Shown piece by piece: positions 8,590 to 17,493 of a stretch of DNA of 64,000 bases (the first letter of the stretch is position 1; each line of letters opens with the position of its first letter). A program made the position numbers and the translations under genes. The DNA comes from Paractinoplanes abujensis (GTDB lineage Bacteria; Actinomycetota; Actinomycetes; Mycobacteriales; Micromonosporaceae). The notes beneath the pieces are model-generated. The model was given only the letters and a program-made list of their open reading frames with translations. It was not told the origin of the DNA and did not search any database. Location: assembly GCF_014204895.1 (NCBI RefSeq), contig NZ_JACHMF010000001.1, positions 2,728,001 to 2,792,000 of the forward strand. Direction: 5' to 3'.

Positions 8590-9339
8590 ATGGGACAGCT
8601 CGACGACAAGACCGCCCTCGTCACCGGCGCCACCTCCGGGATCGGCCTGGCCGCTGCCCGCCGGCTGGCCGCGGAGGGCGCGCACGTGTTCCTCACCGGT
8701 CGGCGCCAGGACGCGCTGGACGAGGCGGTGGCCGGAATCGGCGCGAACGCGACGGGCGTACGGGCCGACGTGTCGGACCTGGACGACCTGGACCGCGTCG
8801 CCGCGGCCGTCGGCGCGCGCGGCCGGGGCCTCGACGTGCTCTTCGCGAACGCCGGCGGGGGCGGGTTCGCCGCGCTGCCCGACATCACCTGGCAGCAGTA
8901 CGCCGACACGTTCAGCACCAACGTGGCCGGCACCCTGTTCACCGTGCAGAAGGCACTGCCGCTGCTCAACCGGGGCTCGTCGGTGATCCTGACCGGCTCC
9001 AACATCGACGTCAAGGGCGCGGCCGCGTTCAGCGTCTACGCCGCCAGCAAGGCCGCGCTGCGCTCCTTCGCCCGCAGCTGGGCGGCCGAGCTGGTCGACC
9101 GGGGCATCCGGGTCAACACCGTCGCGCCCGGCCCGATCGCCACCCCCGGGCTGAGCGGCCTGGCCCCCGACCCGGAGGCGGCCGAGCAACTGCTCAAGGG
9201 CCTGGCCGCCGGCGTGCCGATGAACCGCCTGGGCACCCCCGACGAGATCGCCGGCGTCGTGCTCTTCCTGGCCTCCCCGGCCAGCTCGTACATGACCGGC
9301 GCGCAGATCTACGCGGACGGCGGGGCCAGCCAGGTTTAG
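8590..9339 (+). CDS. short-chain dehydrogenase/reductase (SDR)
   Basis: A classical 249-residue SDR. TGATSGIG at 12-19 binds NAD(P), with NAGGG near 87, catalytic Ser137, Tyr150 and Lys154 (YAASK), and a C-terminal YMTGAQIYADGG. Arg38-Arg39 after the second strand favours NADPH. It is expected to interconvert an alcohol and a ketone; the substrate is unknown. ATG 8590 follows an AAAAAGGGATG ribosome site. Its TAG stop lies in the left arm of a large hairpin. Confidence 0.88.
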   Translation: MGQLDDKTALVTGATSGIGLAAARRLAAEGAHVFLTGRRQDALDEAVAGIGANATGVRADVSDLDDLDRVAAAVGARGRGLDVLFANAGGGGFAALPDITWQQYADTFSTNVAGTLFTVQKALPLLNRGSSVILTGSNIDVKGAAAFSVYAASKAALRSFARSWAAELVDRGIRVNTVAPGPIATPGLSGLAPDPEAAEQLLKGLAAGVPMNRLGTPDEIAGVVLFLASPASSYMTGAQIYADGGASQV

Positions 9340-9393
9340 GCCCTGTCCTGCCGATCACGCGGGGCTGCGGCGTGATCGGCAGGACAGGCCCTA
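9338..9393. terminator. large inverted repeat / bidirectional terminator carrying both stop codons
   Basis: CCTGTCCTGCCGATCACGC is repeated as its exact reverse complement (19 bp) around a 9-nt loop. The match extends outward to TTAGG...CCTAA with one mismatch, so each arm is about 24-25 bp. The TAG stops of both convergent genes (9337-9339 plus, 9391-9393 minus) are supplied by the ends of the arms. It is probably a terminator, and its arm length and TTA/TAA ends also recall a palindromic MITE or REP element. Confidence 0.7.
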
Positions 9394-10785
9394 AGCGACG
9401 TCGGGCCGGGTCAGCAACGGCTCCCGCAGATGCAGCTCGAGGCGGGGGCCGGTCAGCGGTTCGACGTTCCACGCGACGGTGGCCGTCCCGGCGGTCACCG
9501 TCAGCCGGACCCGGTGCGGGGTGGTGATGACGCACAGGTCGGCCACGAAGGTGTCACCCTGCCAGGCGCCGGCCGCCATTACCGGGCGGCCCAGCGGCGC
9601 GCTCTCCCGCCACTGCCCGTGCCCGGCCGCGATGACGAACAGCGAGCCGAAGCGCAGCCGCCAGCCGCCCCGCACCGGCTCGACCGTGACCGGCGTCCGG
9701 CCGGGCAGCACGTCGTTCCCGTCGACGGTGGCCGTGACGGTCGCCCCGGGCCCGGCCGTCCCGGCCACCATCGGCAACGCCAGCCCGCGCAGCCGTTCCG
9801 CGAGCCGGTCGTCGTCGGCGGCGCCGTCCGGCCGGTCCAGGCCCGGCAACAGGCAGTCCCAGAGCGCGTCGAACATGACCTGGGCCTCGGTCATGGCCGC
9901 GGTCGCCGCCACCACCAGCTCGTGCTCCGGGACGACCAGGCAGAGCTGGCCGTACGCGCCGTCCCCGCGGAACCCGTGCCGCGACATCCAGAACTGGTAG
10001 CCGTAGCCGTGCAGCCAGTCGGAGTTGTGCGCGCTCTCGTCCAGCGGCAGCGTGTCGATGTGGCGACGGGTGGCGAGCCGCACCCACTCCGACGGGATCA
10101 GCCCGCCGCCGTCGCGCCGCAGCAGCTCGCCGAACGCGGCCACGGCCTCGGTGGTCAGATGCAGCCCGTGGAACCCGAAGACAGCCCCACCGGCCACGCG
10201 GTCCCAGTCGGGCGGCTCGATGCCCATGGGCGTGAAGAGGCGCTCCTGCAGGAACTCCGGGAGCCCCCGCCCGGTCACCCGCTCCACCATCCGGGCCAGC
10301 ACGTAGGTGGTCGCATTGTCGTACGTGTGCCGGGTGCCCTCGCCGTACGGGAACGGAACCCGCAGGAAACCCCTGGTCAGGTCGCCCGGCTCCAGCTGCC
10401 ACGCCTCGGCCAGGCTGTCGTCGCCGTGCCCGGCCGTCATCGACAACAGGTGGTGCACGGTGAGCCGCCGGCCCTGCTCCGCGATGCCGGCCGGCACGTG
10501 CTCGGGCAGCACGTCGACCACCCGATCCCCCAGTGCGAGCAGCCCGTCCGCGATCGCCAGGCCGACCGCCGCCGAGGTGAACGACTTGGTCAGCGAGTAG
10601 AGCAGATGCGGCCGCTCGGCCGTGTAGGGGGCCCACCAGCCCTCGGCCACGACGTGCCCGCCCCGCACGACCATGAGCGAATGACACTCGGCCGACTCCG
10701 CCTCGAGCCGATCGAGCACCGCACCGAGCGCGCGGGACGAGACACCGGCCGCGGCCGGCGCCGACCGGGGCAACAGGGCAGGCAT
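9391..10785 (-). CDS. beta-lactamase-family serine hydrolase
   Basis: The 464-residue product belongs to the class C beta-lactamase/esterase fold. Ser64 and Lys67 form the SxxK motif in YSLTKSFTS and YDN in YDNATTY gives the YxN motif near residue 155; C-terminal strands follow (about 330-460). There is no signal peptide, so it is probably a cytoplasmic esterase or amidase rather than a drug-resistance enzyme (family inference). It starts at ATG 10785, 9 bp after the stop of the dioxygenase fusion gene, and may be co-transcribed with it. Confidence 0.82.
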   Translation of the reverse strand: MPALLPRSAPAAAGVSSRALGAVLDRLEAESAECHSLMVVRGGHVVAEGWWAPYTAERPHLLYSLTKSFTSAAVGLAIADGLLALGDRVVDVLPEHVPAGIAEQGRRLTVHHLLSMTAGHGDDSLAEAWQLEPGDLTRGFLRVPFPYGEGTRHTYDNATTYVLARMVERVTGRGLPEFLQERLFTPMGIEPPDWDRVAGGAVFGFHGLHLTTEAVAAFGELLRRDGGGLIPSEWVRLATRRHIDTLPLDESAHNSDWLHGYGYQFWMSRHGFRGDGAYGQLCLVVPEHELVVAATAAMTEAQVMFDALWDCLLPGLDRPDGAADDDRLAERLRGLALPMVAGTAGPGATVTATVDGNDVLPGRTPVTVEPVRGGWRLRFGSLFVIAAGHGQWRESAPLGRPVMAAGAWQGDTFVADLCVITTPHRVRLTVTAGTATVAWNVEPLTGPRLELHLREPLLTRPDVA

Positions 10786-10794
10786 TCCGGCACC

Positions 10795-13614
10795 CTAACC
10801 GCCCGCCCCCGGACCGACATCCGCTTTTCCCGCCGGCTGCGTCGCCGCAGGTCGCCGGCGCCAGGGGGCGAAGGCGTTGTGCCCGGCGGGCAGGACGGCC
10901 GCCAGGTCCGGGCAGTGGCGGTGGATCAGGTCGGTCATCGTCGTGTTCGCGATCCGGTCGAGGCCGAACTGGGTGTAGATCTCGGGGCGGTAGTCGGCGG
11001 TCAGGAAGCGGTCGCTCTGCAGGCGGCGCGAGGCCATCAGGATGAACACGCGGAACGCCGTGTCGGAGAAGCCGAACCCCTCGGGCGGTGTCTCGGCGAA
11101 CAGCCCGACCATGGTGTCGACCTCGTCGATGCTGCGGTAGACCGAGCGCAGCCGGGCCACGGTGGCCGGGTCGGCGGTCAGGTCCTCCCAGCGCGTGATG
11201 CGGGGCATGTGCAGGGCGGCCCGGAAGTCGTTGTACCGGGGCACGCCGCGCATCCGCGTGCGCACCAGGTCGACCACGGACAGGTCGACCAGTTCGCCCT
11301 CGCGTTCCAGGTCGAGCAGCGACAACGGGTAGTTGTGCAGGGTGATCGCGCCGGGGTGGGCCGTGCCGAACGAGTACAGCACGTTGGCCAGGCCCAGCGC
11401 GCGCAGTTCGTCGTCGGCACGTCCGCCCAGCAGGTCCCGGAACGTCCGCGCCCCGAGCGACTCACCGTCCGGGGTGGAGAAGACGTAGTCGTCCGGGATC
11501 AACGGGTGCATGCGGTAGACCGTGACGAAGTCCTCGGTCAGCGAATACGGCGCGCTGTGATGGTCGGGAGTGGTCTTCAGGATGCCGTGCAGCGCGTTCA
11601 CGTCGGTCAGCCACAACCCGATCCGGCTGAGCAGGTCGTTGGCCGGCACACCGTTCCAGTTGACGTTCATGCCGCGTCGCAGCACGTCGGTGGCGAGGAT
11701 CGCGGGCGTCCACTCGACCGTGTGGATCTTCGCGATCAGGGCCGCCACGATGAGCCGGGCGGTCTGGTAGATCCGCTCGTCGTCCCACTCCGGATTCCGC
11801 TCGCGCAGCGCATCGCACAGGAGGTTGTGCTCGCGTGCGAACAGCGTGTGCATGCTGCTCAGGCCCAGCCACCAGGCCTCGTTGAAACCGGTGAGCTCCG
11901 ACCCGGCCACGTCGACCGGCAGATAGCCCTCCGGCGTGAGCCTGATCTTCGCGCCGTCGCGCAGTTCGCGGGCCTTGGCCGTGCCGGTGCCGTAGACCTC
12001 GGAGCCGTCCCACCAGTGCGAGGCGACGTTGCCGCCCGTCGCACCGCCGACGTTGCCGCCGATGCGCATCTGGAGTTCGAGCGGGCCGCCGGGTGTGTTG
12101 GCCCAGCCCGCCATGCCGGGCGGGAGCGGCACCCGTACGTCGTGCGGGCCGCCCAGCGGGTGGCGGGCGTGCACGACCCAGTCGTGCACCTGGAATTGGA
12201 TCCACGCGGCGGCCAGGATGTTGAGCGACGTGGCCGGCCGGAACGTGTCGCGGCGCAGCAACTCGCGGCTGACCAGGATCGGGTTGGGCTCGTTGACCAG
12301 GCCGGGGCGGGGCAGGGCGGGCACGTTGCGGCCGAACGCGGCACCGGCGGCGCCCATGCCGGGCGCCGACAAGTCGTTCCAGCGGCCGTCGTGCGTCCGG
12401 AAGACGCGTTCCTCCTCGGCCGGCGGCACGGGCACGTCCCGTACGCGGGGCGGGGCCTCCCGGTTCTCGGTGTCGATCAGGTTGTCGCGGCGCAGCACGT
12501 CGCGCAGGGCGGCCAGGTTGAGCAGGGCGAGCGCGTCGGGCAGCCGGTGCCAGGGCCGGAACCGGTTGACCACCCCGAAGATCTTGACCATCGCGGCACT
12601 GGCGATCGTGTTGCGGATCGGCACGTCGGTCAGCCAGCGCTGCCGATCGCGGTGGGCGGCGCTGGCGTCGTACGCGGCCTTGCGGACCCGGTTCAGGTTG
12701 CCCAGCGGGCGGAAGTCGCCGGTGGTGTTCCACGGGTTGAAGCGCATCGCGTGCACGACCGGGTTGTCACAGGAACCCGCACGGATGGTCAGCGTGGCCA
12801 CGGGTTCCGGCGGCGCCTGGGGCGACCGCCAGTCGACGGCGGCGTCCTCGATGGGTGTCTCCTGCGGGCTGCGGAAGCGTTGCACGCACAGCTCGAATCG
12901 CACATCGCCGCGTTGCAGCCGCGCGCCCATCTCGGCGGTCAGGAAGTCGGGGCCGTCCGGTGGCGGTGGCGCCTCGGCGGGCAGCGGCCGCAGAAGGTAC
13001 TGCACCGCCAGTTCGCCGCCCCAGGTGATCGGGATGCGGCTCCAGTAGGTCTCCGTGGCCACGCTGCCGATGCGGCGGCGGGCCGCCAGGACGTTACGGG
13101 CCATCCGGATGGTCTCGCCCGGCCCGAGCACGACCATGAGCCGGGCCAGGCCGAGGTAGCGGCCCGGTCCGCCGCCCGCGGTGGCCACCGCGAACTCGGC
13201 GAACTGGCGGGCGTCGCGGGCGTGCGACACCGGCGCGTTGGTCATCAGCAGATCGTGCTGCTCGTCCGCGCTCGCCGCGATCCGCAGCGCGGCGCCCCGC
13301 AGGTCGGGTTCGCGGTCGTCGAGGATGCGGCCCTCGGCGTTGCTGAACCGGACCGCCGCACGGTACACCGCGCCCGGCTGCGCGAACCCGACGCGCAGCT
13401 CGGGCGGGAGGTCGTCACGGAACCGCAGCTCCGCGTCGTCCACGGCGTACGTGCCCTTGGCCTGAAAACCGGCGACGATCGGCTTGCCGCCGCGGCTGTT
13501 CTTGAGCTGGGTGCGCATGATCTGCACAGCCATCCGTTCGAACAGCCGCCGCTCGGCCTCGGGCGAACCGCCCAGGTAGACCTCGCGCCACTGGACCCTG
13601 GTGCCCGTTGTCAT
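10795..13614 (-). CDS. catalase-like / alpha-dioxygenase (haem peroxidase) fusion protein
   Basis: A 939-residue two-domain protein. Residues about 1-350 resemble the catalase family (VRFSNAEG at 89-95, DLRGAALRIA near 104-113, LLMTNAPVSHARD). However, the expected HAKG distal-His motif reads QAKG at 51-54. Residues about 400-910 are an animal-type haem peroxidase of the alpha-dioxygenase/cyclooxygenase branch: distal His477 in WIQFQVHDW, then Tyr700 and proximal His703 in the YRMH motif. Alpha-dioxygenases add O2 to fatty acids to give 2-hydroperoxy acids. A catalase-like partner could process that peroxide, as in coral allene-oxide-synthase/lipoxygenase fusions. No signal peptide is visible. 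A hydrolase gene follows 9 bp downstream. Confidence 0.8.
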   Translation of the reverse strand: MTTGTRVQWREVYLGGSPEAERRLFERMAVQIMRTQLKNSRGGKPIVAGFQAKGTYAVDDAELRFRDDLPPELRVGFAQPGAVYRAAVRFSNAEGRILDDREPDLRGAALRIAASADEQHDLLMTNAPVSHARDARQFAEFAVATAGGGPGRYLGLARLMVVLGPGETIRMARNVLAARRRIGSVATETYWSRIPITWGGELAVQYLLRPLPAEAPPPPDGPDFLTAEMGARLQRGDVRFELCVQRFRSPQETPIEDAAVDWRSPQAPPEPVATLTIRAGSCDNPVVHAMRFNPWNTTGDFRPLGNLNRVRKAAYDASAAHRDRQRWLTDVPIRNTIASAAMVKIFGVVNRFRPWHRLPDALALLNLAALRDVLRRDNLIDTENREAPPRVRDVPVPPAEEERVFRTHDGRWNDLSAPGMGAAGAAFGRNVPALPRPGLVNEPNPILVSRELLRRDTFRPATSLNILAAAWIQFQVHDWVVHARHPLGGPHDVRVPLPPGMAGWANTPGGPLELQMRIGGNVGGATGGNVASHWWDGSEVYGTGTAKARELRDGAKIRLTPEGYLPVDVAGSELTGFNEAWWLGLSSMHTLFAREHNLLCDALRERNPEWDDERIYQTARLIVAALIAKIHTVEWTPAILATDVLRRGMNVNWNGVPANDLLSRIGLWLTDVNALHGILKTTPDHHSAPYSLTEDFVTVYRMHPLIPDDYVFSTPDGESLGARTFRDLLGGRADDELRALGLANVLYSFGTAHPGAITLHNYPLSLLDLEREGELVDLSVVDLVRTRMRGVPRYNDFRAALHMPRITRWEDLTADPATVARLRSVYRSIDEVDTMVGLFAETPPEGFGFSDTAFRVFILMASRRLQSDRFLTADYRPEIYTQFGLDRIANTTMTDLIHRHCPDLAAVLPAGHNAFAPWRRRPAATQPAGKADVGPGAGG

Positions 13615-13667
13615 CGGGACACTATGGACCTGGCCCCCGGCCGGCGCTGTCGCCTACCCGATCCTCG

Positions 13668-14405
13668 TCACTTCTTGAGCTTGTCCAGGTCGACCACGTC
13701 GGCCGCGGCGGGGGCCTTGATGTCGGCGAACGTCTCGCCGTACTCGGAGAAGGTCAGCGCGCCGTCGGCCGGGGTCGGGCCCTCCAGCTTCAGCGGGAGC
13801 GGCTCGCCGGTGGTGGCGACGTAGAGCGTGCCGTCGCTGTCGGCACCGCCGTCGGTCAGCCCGATGGCCGGCTTGCCGTCGATGTCCTTGGTCGCGCCCT
13901 TGGTGACCGGGCCGTCGGCGTCGAGCAGCTCGCCGATGTCGGTGATGGTGAACATGCTCTCGAAGCTCTTGTCGCTCGCCTTGACCAGCACCCAGCGGTC
14001 GCCGATGAGCTGAGCGACGGCGGGGCCCTGCTCGCCACCGGTCATCTTCCAGAACGCCGCGTCGGGCTTGATGTACTTCTTGCCGTCGACGGCCAGCAGC
14101 TTGACCCGCGGCCCGTCCAGCGACATCGTGCCCAGGACCTCTTCCCCCGCGACCTTGAAGTCGAGGCCGATCTTGCCTTCCTCGGCCTTCATCGAGCCCT
14201 TGAGGTGGAACGACTTGGACTGCGCGAGGGCGGCCTTGGCCTTCTCGAGGATCTGCGCGCCCTCGAGGGCCTCGACGCCGTTGCCCTTGGGCGCCGCGGC
14301 GGGCTCCTCGAACGTCGCGCCCTCGTCCTTCTGCCCGGCACAGCCGGTGGCCAGCAGCGCGGCCGTGGTCAGGCCGGCCAGCGCGCCGACAAGTCTGCTT
14401 TTCAT
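13668..14405 (-). CDS. LppX/LprAFG-like lipoprotein
   Basis: A 245-residue secreted lipoprotein: a positively charged N-terminus, a hydrophobic stretch and a lipobox ending ATGC with the modified Cys at 22. The body (ILEKAKAALAQSKSFHLKGSM..., paired strands, GKKYIKPDAAFW) resembles the LppX_LprAFG beta-fold that binds lipids in mycobacteria and relatives. ATG 14405 is chosen because the signal peptide starts there; the upstream in-frame extension is Pro/Gly-rich and unlikely to be translated. It stands alone, with no partner transporter beside it. Confidence 0.75.
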   Translation of the reverse strand: MKSRLVGALAGLTTAALLATGCAGQKDEGATFEEPAAAPKGNGVEALEGAQILEKAKAALAQSKSFHLKGSMKAEEGKIGLDFKVAGEEVLGTMSLDGPRVKLLAVDGKKYIKPDAAFWKMTGGEQGPAVAQLIGDRWVLVKASDKSFESMFTITDIGELLDADGPVTKGATKDIDGKPAIGLTDGGADSDGTLYVATTGEPLPLKLEGPTPADGALTFSEYGETFADIKAPAAADVVDLDKLKK

Positions 14406-14578
14406 GGTTGCGTCCCCGTTCGGTTGCCCCGCTCGACTGGTGCCGATCAGTGGCGCGCCCAAGGTACAGGGGCCGCACAGCGGACTCACAGGCGACCGCC
14501 CCTCGGCCGTTCAGGCCACTCGGGGCAGGTCACCTGCTTGTGACGGGGGAATCCGCGGGCTGATTCCCGACAGCCCGG

Positions 14579-14779
14579 CTACGCCGGCTCGGGCACCCCA
14601 CCCGGATCGGGGCCGGGCTCGGCGGGCACCGGCTCCACCGGCACGGGAACGGGCGACGGCTCGGCCGGCGGCGGGGGCAGCGGGTCCGGGCTGCCCGGCT
14701 CCAGCTCGCCCGGGTCGTCCGGGATCGGCGCCCCCGGGTCGAGCGGCGGGTATTTGTCCGGGTCAGACGGAATACTCAT
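14579..14779 (-). CDS. small proline-rich hypothetical protein
   Basis: The 66-residue product is about one-third Pro with many Asp and Glu (starts MSIPSDPDKYPPLDPG). It has a plausible ribosome site (AGGTGGGAC) before ATG 14779 and no hydrophobic segment. It sits between the lipoprotein and LLM genes on the same strand. It is acidic and probably disordered; no function is recognised. Codon bias is consistent with a real gene, but a low-complexity chance frame cannot be excluded. Confidence 0.5.
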   Translation of the reverse strand: MSIPSDPDKYPPLDPGAPIPDDPGELEPGSPDPLPPPPAEPSPVPVPVEPVPAEPGPDPGGVPEPA

Positions 14780-14819
14780 GCCCGTCCCACCTACCCCCGT
14801 GATCTTTCGTCAAACCCGG

Positions 14820-15599
14820 TCACCCGTTCACGGCGTCTCGCCAGACGAGCCATTCGCGCAGGTCGGAGAGGTCGTAGTCGGGGCCGCTGGCGCTCACGGT
14901 GAACAGCGAGACGCCCAGGTTGAGCAGCGTGGGTCCGACGTCGGCGGGCTTGCCCTGGGCGGCGGTGGAGATCTCGATCTCGGCCGGGTCGCGGCCCACG
15001 TCGGCGCAGTGCTGCCGGAGGATGCCGACCTTGCGCTCGACGGTCTCGGCGTCGCCGAAGCCGTGCCAGATGTCGGCGTGCCGGGCCACCAGGCGCAGGG
15101 TCTTCTTCTCGCCGCCCCCGCCGATCAGCACGGGGATCTTGCGGGTGGGCGCGGGGTTGAGCTTGGCGAACCGCGACTCGATCCGCGGCAGCGCCTCGGC
15201 CAGCGCGTCCAGACGGCCGCCGGCCGTGCCGAACTCGTAGCCGTACTCCTGGTAGTCCTTCTCGAACCACCCCGAGCCGATGCCCAGGATGAGCCGGCCC
15301 TCGCTGACGTGGTCGACGGTGCGGGCCATGTCGGCCAGCAGCTCCGGGTTGCGGTAACTGTTACAGGTGACCAGGGCGCCGATCTCGGCCCGGGAGGTCT
15401 GCTCGGCCCAGGCGGCCAGCATCGTCCAGCACTCGAAGTGCAGACCCTCGGGCTCGCCGCGCAGCGGATAGAAGTGATCCCAGTTGAACAGGATGTCGAC
15501 GCCGAGCTCCTCGGCCTCGCGGACGGCACGACGGATGGTCTGGTAGTCGGCGTGCTGGGGCTGGATCTGCAGTCCGACGCGGACGGGCCTCGAAGTCAT
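14820..15599 (-). CDS. LLM class F420-dependent oxidoreductase
   Basis: A 259-residue TIM-barrel oxidoreductase of the bacterial luciferase-like family: VGLQIQPQHADY at the N-terminus, FNWDHFYPLRGEP, ALVTCNSYRNPELLADMARTVDH, GIGSGWFEKDY and IPVLIGGGGEKKTLR. These follow the same order as in the paralogue at 6946. ATG 15599 begins the first barrel strand; an open frame continues upstream without family similarity. The enzyme should use F420 as hydride donor; the substrate is unknown. It is divergent from the amidohydrolase gene by 100 bp. Confidence 0.82.
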   Translation of the reverse strand: MTSRPVRVGLQIQPQHADYQTIRRAVREAEELGVDILFNWDHFYPLRGEPEGLHFECWTMLAAWAEQTSRAEIGALVTCNSYRNPELLADMARTVDHVSEGRLILGIGSGWFEKDYQEYGYEFGTAGGRLDALAEALPRIESRFAKLNPAPTRKIPVLIGGGGEKKTLRLVARHADIWHGFGDAETVERKVGILRQHCADVGRDPAEIEISTAAQGKPADVGPTLLNLGVSLFTVSASGPDYDLSDLREWLVWRDAVNG

Positions 15600-15699
15600 G
15601 ATCGCCAGCGTAGGCGCTTTTCCCGGTGGTGCCAGGTATACCGCAAGCCGGGGCCCAGTACCCGTGTGCCGGCCGGGGCAAGCGACGAGCATCGTCGGC

Positions 15700-17199
15700 A
15701 TGGGAATCACACGACGCACACTGATGGCCTCCGCCGCCGCCGCCACCGTCGCCGCGCCGGCCGTAGCCGCCGGGGCCGCCCCGTCCGGCACCCTGGCGAT
15801 CACCGGGGTCACCGTGATCGACGCGACCGGTCGCCGGCGGGGGCAGACCGTGCTGGTGCGCGACGGCCGCATCCTCGACGCCGGCCGCCTCGGCGTGCCG
15901 CACGACGCCCACGTGGTCGACGGCCGCCGGAAATACCTGATCCCCGGCCTGGCCGACATGCATTCCCACGCCACCGGCATCGACCCCACCGACCCCGAGC
16001 TGTATGTGGTCAACGGCGTCACCACCACCCGCGAGATGTCGGCCAACGAGCCCGCCATCGGCTGGCAGCGGGAGATCGAGTCCGGCGTACGGGTGGGGCC
16101 GCGCTGGGTCGTCGGCAGCGCGATCGTGGACGGCTCACCGTCGCTGTGGGAAGGCCTCGGCGTGCCGTACGTCGCGGTGGCCGGCGCGGCCCAGGCCCGG
16201 GCGGCCGTCCGGGCCCAGGCGGCGGCCGGGGCGGCGTTCATCAAGACGTACAGCCGGCTCAGCCGCGAGTCGTTCCACGCGATCGCCGCCGAGTCGCGCC
16301 GGGTGGGCCTGCCGTTCCTGGGTCACGTCCCCGACGTCGTGCCGGTCACCGAGGCCAGCGACGCCGGGCTGCACACCGTCGAACACCTCTTCGAGTTCTT
16401 CTACGACACGTCGCGCGACGAGGAACGGCTGCGGCGCGAGATCGCGCGCATCCGGGTGGCCGGGGGCGAGTACGCCGGCTGGTTCACGAAGCTGCATCCG
16501 GTCGAATTCGCGGCCGCGCGCAGCCACGACCGGGACAAGGCGGCCCGGCTGTTCGAGCGGCTGGCCCGCAACGGCACCCGGGTCACGCCGACGCTGACCG
16601 TGCACCGGACCTGCGACACCCCGCAGGACGTGCCGCACGACGACCCGCGGTTTCGTTACGTCAGCGCCGACATGCTGGCGTACTGGCAGTGGTGCACCGA
16701 CACGATCTACCTCAAGGGACGCTCGGCCCGGGAGACCACCGAGCGGCGGGAGACGTTCGCCCGGCGGCTGCGCCTGGCCGCCGAGATGGCCCGGGCCGGG
16801 GTGCCGCTGCTGACGGGCACCGACCTCGGCACGTCCTACCTGATGCCCGGCTTCAGCCTGCACGACGAGCTGCGCTTGCTGGTGCGGGCGGGCATCCCGG
16901 CGGCGCAGGTGCTGCGGGCGGCCACCCTGGAGCCGGCGCTCAGCCTGGGGCGTCACGACCAGGGCCTGGTGACCCGCGGGCACGTCGCCGACCTGGTGCT
17001 GCTCGACGCCGACCCGCTGCGCGACATCGCCGCCACTTCCCGGATCGACAGCGTTCTCGTACGGGGCCGGTTGCTCGGCCCGGCCGCCCGCAAGCGGATG
17101 CTGGCCGACGTCGAAGCCACGGTCCGGGCCAAACCCGCAACCGGAGTGCTGCCGGTGGCCGCCGGATGTGCCTGCCACACCCCCGTCTCCCGGGTCTGA
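15700..17199 (+). CDS. Tat-exported amidohydrolase family protein
   Basis: A 499-residue imidazolonepropionase/aryldialkylphosphatase-like amidohydrolase. The N-terminal RRTLMASAAAATVAAPAVAA is a twin-arginine signal peptide, so the protein is exported folded. Metal-site motifs are HSHATG after PGLADM, LGHVPD, the HTVEHLFEF helix, and TGTDLGT, where the Asp is the catalytic residue. The carbamylated-Lys position is probably the Lys of FIKTYSR. The C-terminal small beta domain (GHVADLVLLDADPLRDI) is typical. The role is hydrolysis of an amide, lactam or ester outside the cell; the substrate is unknown. Confidence 0.85.
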   Translation: MGITRRTLMASAAAATVAAPAVAAGAAPSGTLAITGVTVIDATGRRRGQTVLVRDGRILDAGRLGVPHDAHVVDGRRKYLIPGLADMHSHATGIDPTDPELYVVNGVTTTREMSANEPAIGWQREIESGVRVGPRWVVGSAIVDGSPSLWEGLGVPYVAVAGAAQARAAVRAQAAAGAAFIKTYSRLSRESFHAIAAESRRVGLPFLGHVPDVVPVTEASDAGLHTVEHLFEFFYDTSRDEERLRREIARIRVAGGEYAGWFTKLHPVEFAAARSHDRDKAARLFERLARNGTRVTPTLTVHRTCDTPQDVPHDDPRFRYVSADMLAYWQWCTDTIYLKGRSARETTERRETFARRLRLAAEMARAGVPLLTGTDLGTSYLMPGFSLHDELRLLVRAGIPAAQVLRAATLEPALSLGRHDQGLVTRGHVADLVLLDADPLRDIAATSRIDSVLVRGRLLGPAARKRMLADVEATVRAKPATGVLPVAAGCACHTPVSRV

Positions 17200-17235
17200 T
17201 CGCGTGGCGCGCTGGGCGGTACGCCGATCAGTCGC

Positions 17236-17241
17236 TATGTT
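17236..17241 (+). promoter_or_regulatory. -10 box (TATGTT) for a leaderless transcript
   Basis: TATGTT ends exactly 6 nt before ATG 17248 and no ribosome site intervenes. This is the main evidence that the small frame at 17248 is a real gene. Confidence 0.45.
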
Positions 17242-17247
17242 GGACAC

Positions 17248-17436
17248 ATGGTGACGGGTGTGCTGCTCAGCGCGATGCTGCTGCTCATCCTGTCCTTCAT
17301 CAGGCGCACCGCTCCCACTGTGGAGTTCCGGACCGCTGTCGCCGCCCTCCCGGTGCCGGTCCCCGCGCCGGTTCTGCTCTCGCAGTTCGCCGCCGCTGTC
17401 CGCGGCTCCCGCGCGCCTCCCGTCGCGTCCGCCTGA
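17248..17436 (+). CDS. small hypothetical membrane peptide
   Basis: The 62-residue product has a hydrophobic N-terminal helix (VTGVLLSAMLLLILSF) followed by RR and a Pro/Val/Ala-rich tail. A -10 box sits 6 nt before the ATG. It precedes the larger hypothetical gene at 17494 on the same strand by 57 bp, so the two may form one transcript. No family is recognised. Confidence 0.4.
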   Translation: MVTGVLLSAMLLLILSFIRRTAPTVEFRTAVAALPVPVPAPVLLSQFAAAVRGSRAPPVASA

Positions 17437-17493
17437 CCGTCCTCCGACGGTCACATGTGGCCATCGACGACCTTCTCGCGGACGGACACCCTC

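Noticed and set aside
9430-13824. A 1,464-codon plus-strand open frame
   Set aside because: It is antisense to the serine hydrolase and dioxygenase-fusion genes, has Arg/Gly/Val-rich composition and no family motifs; it is a by-product of high GC.
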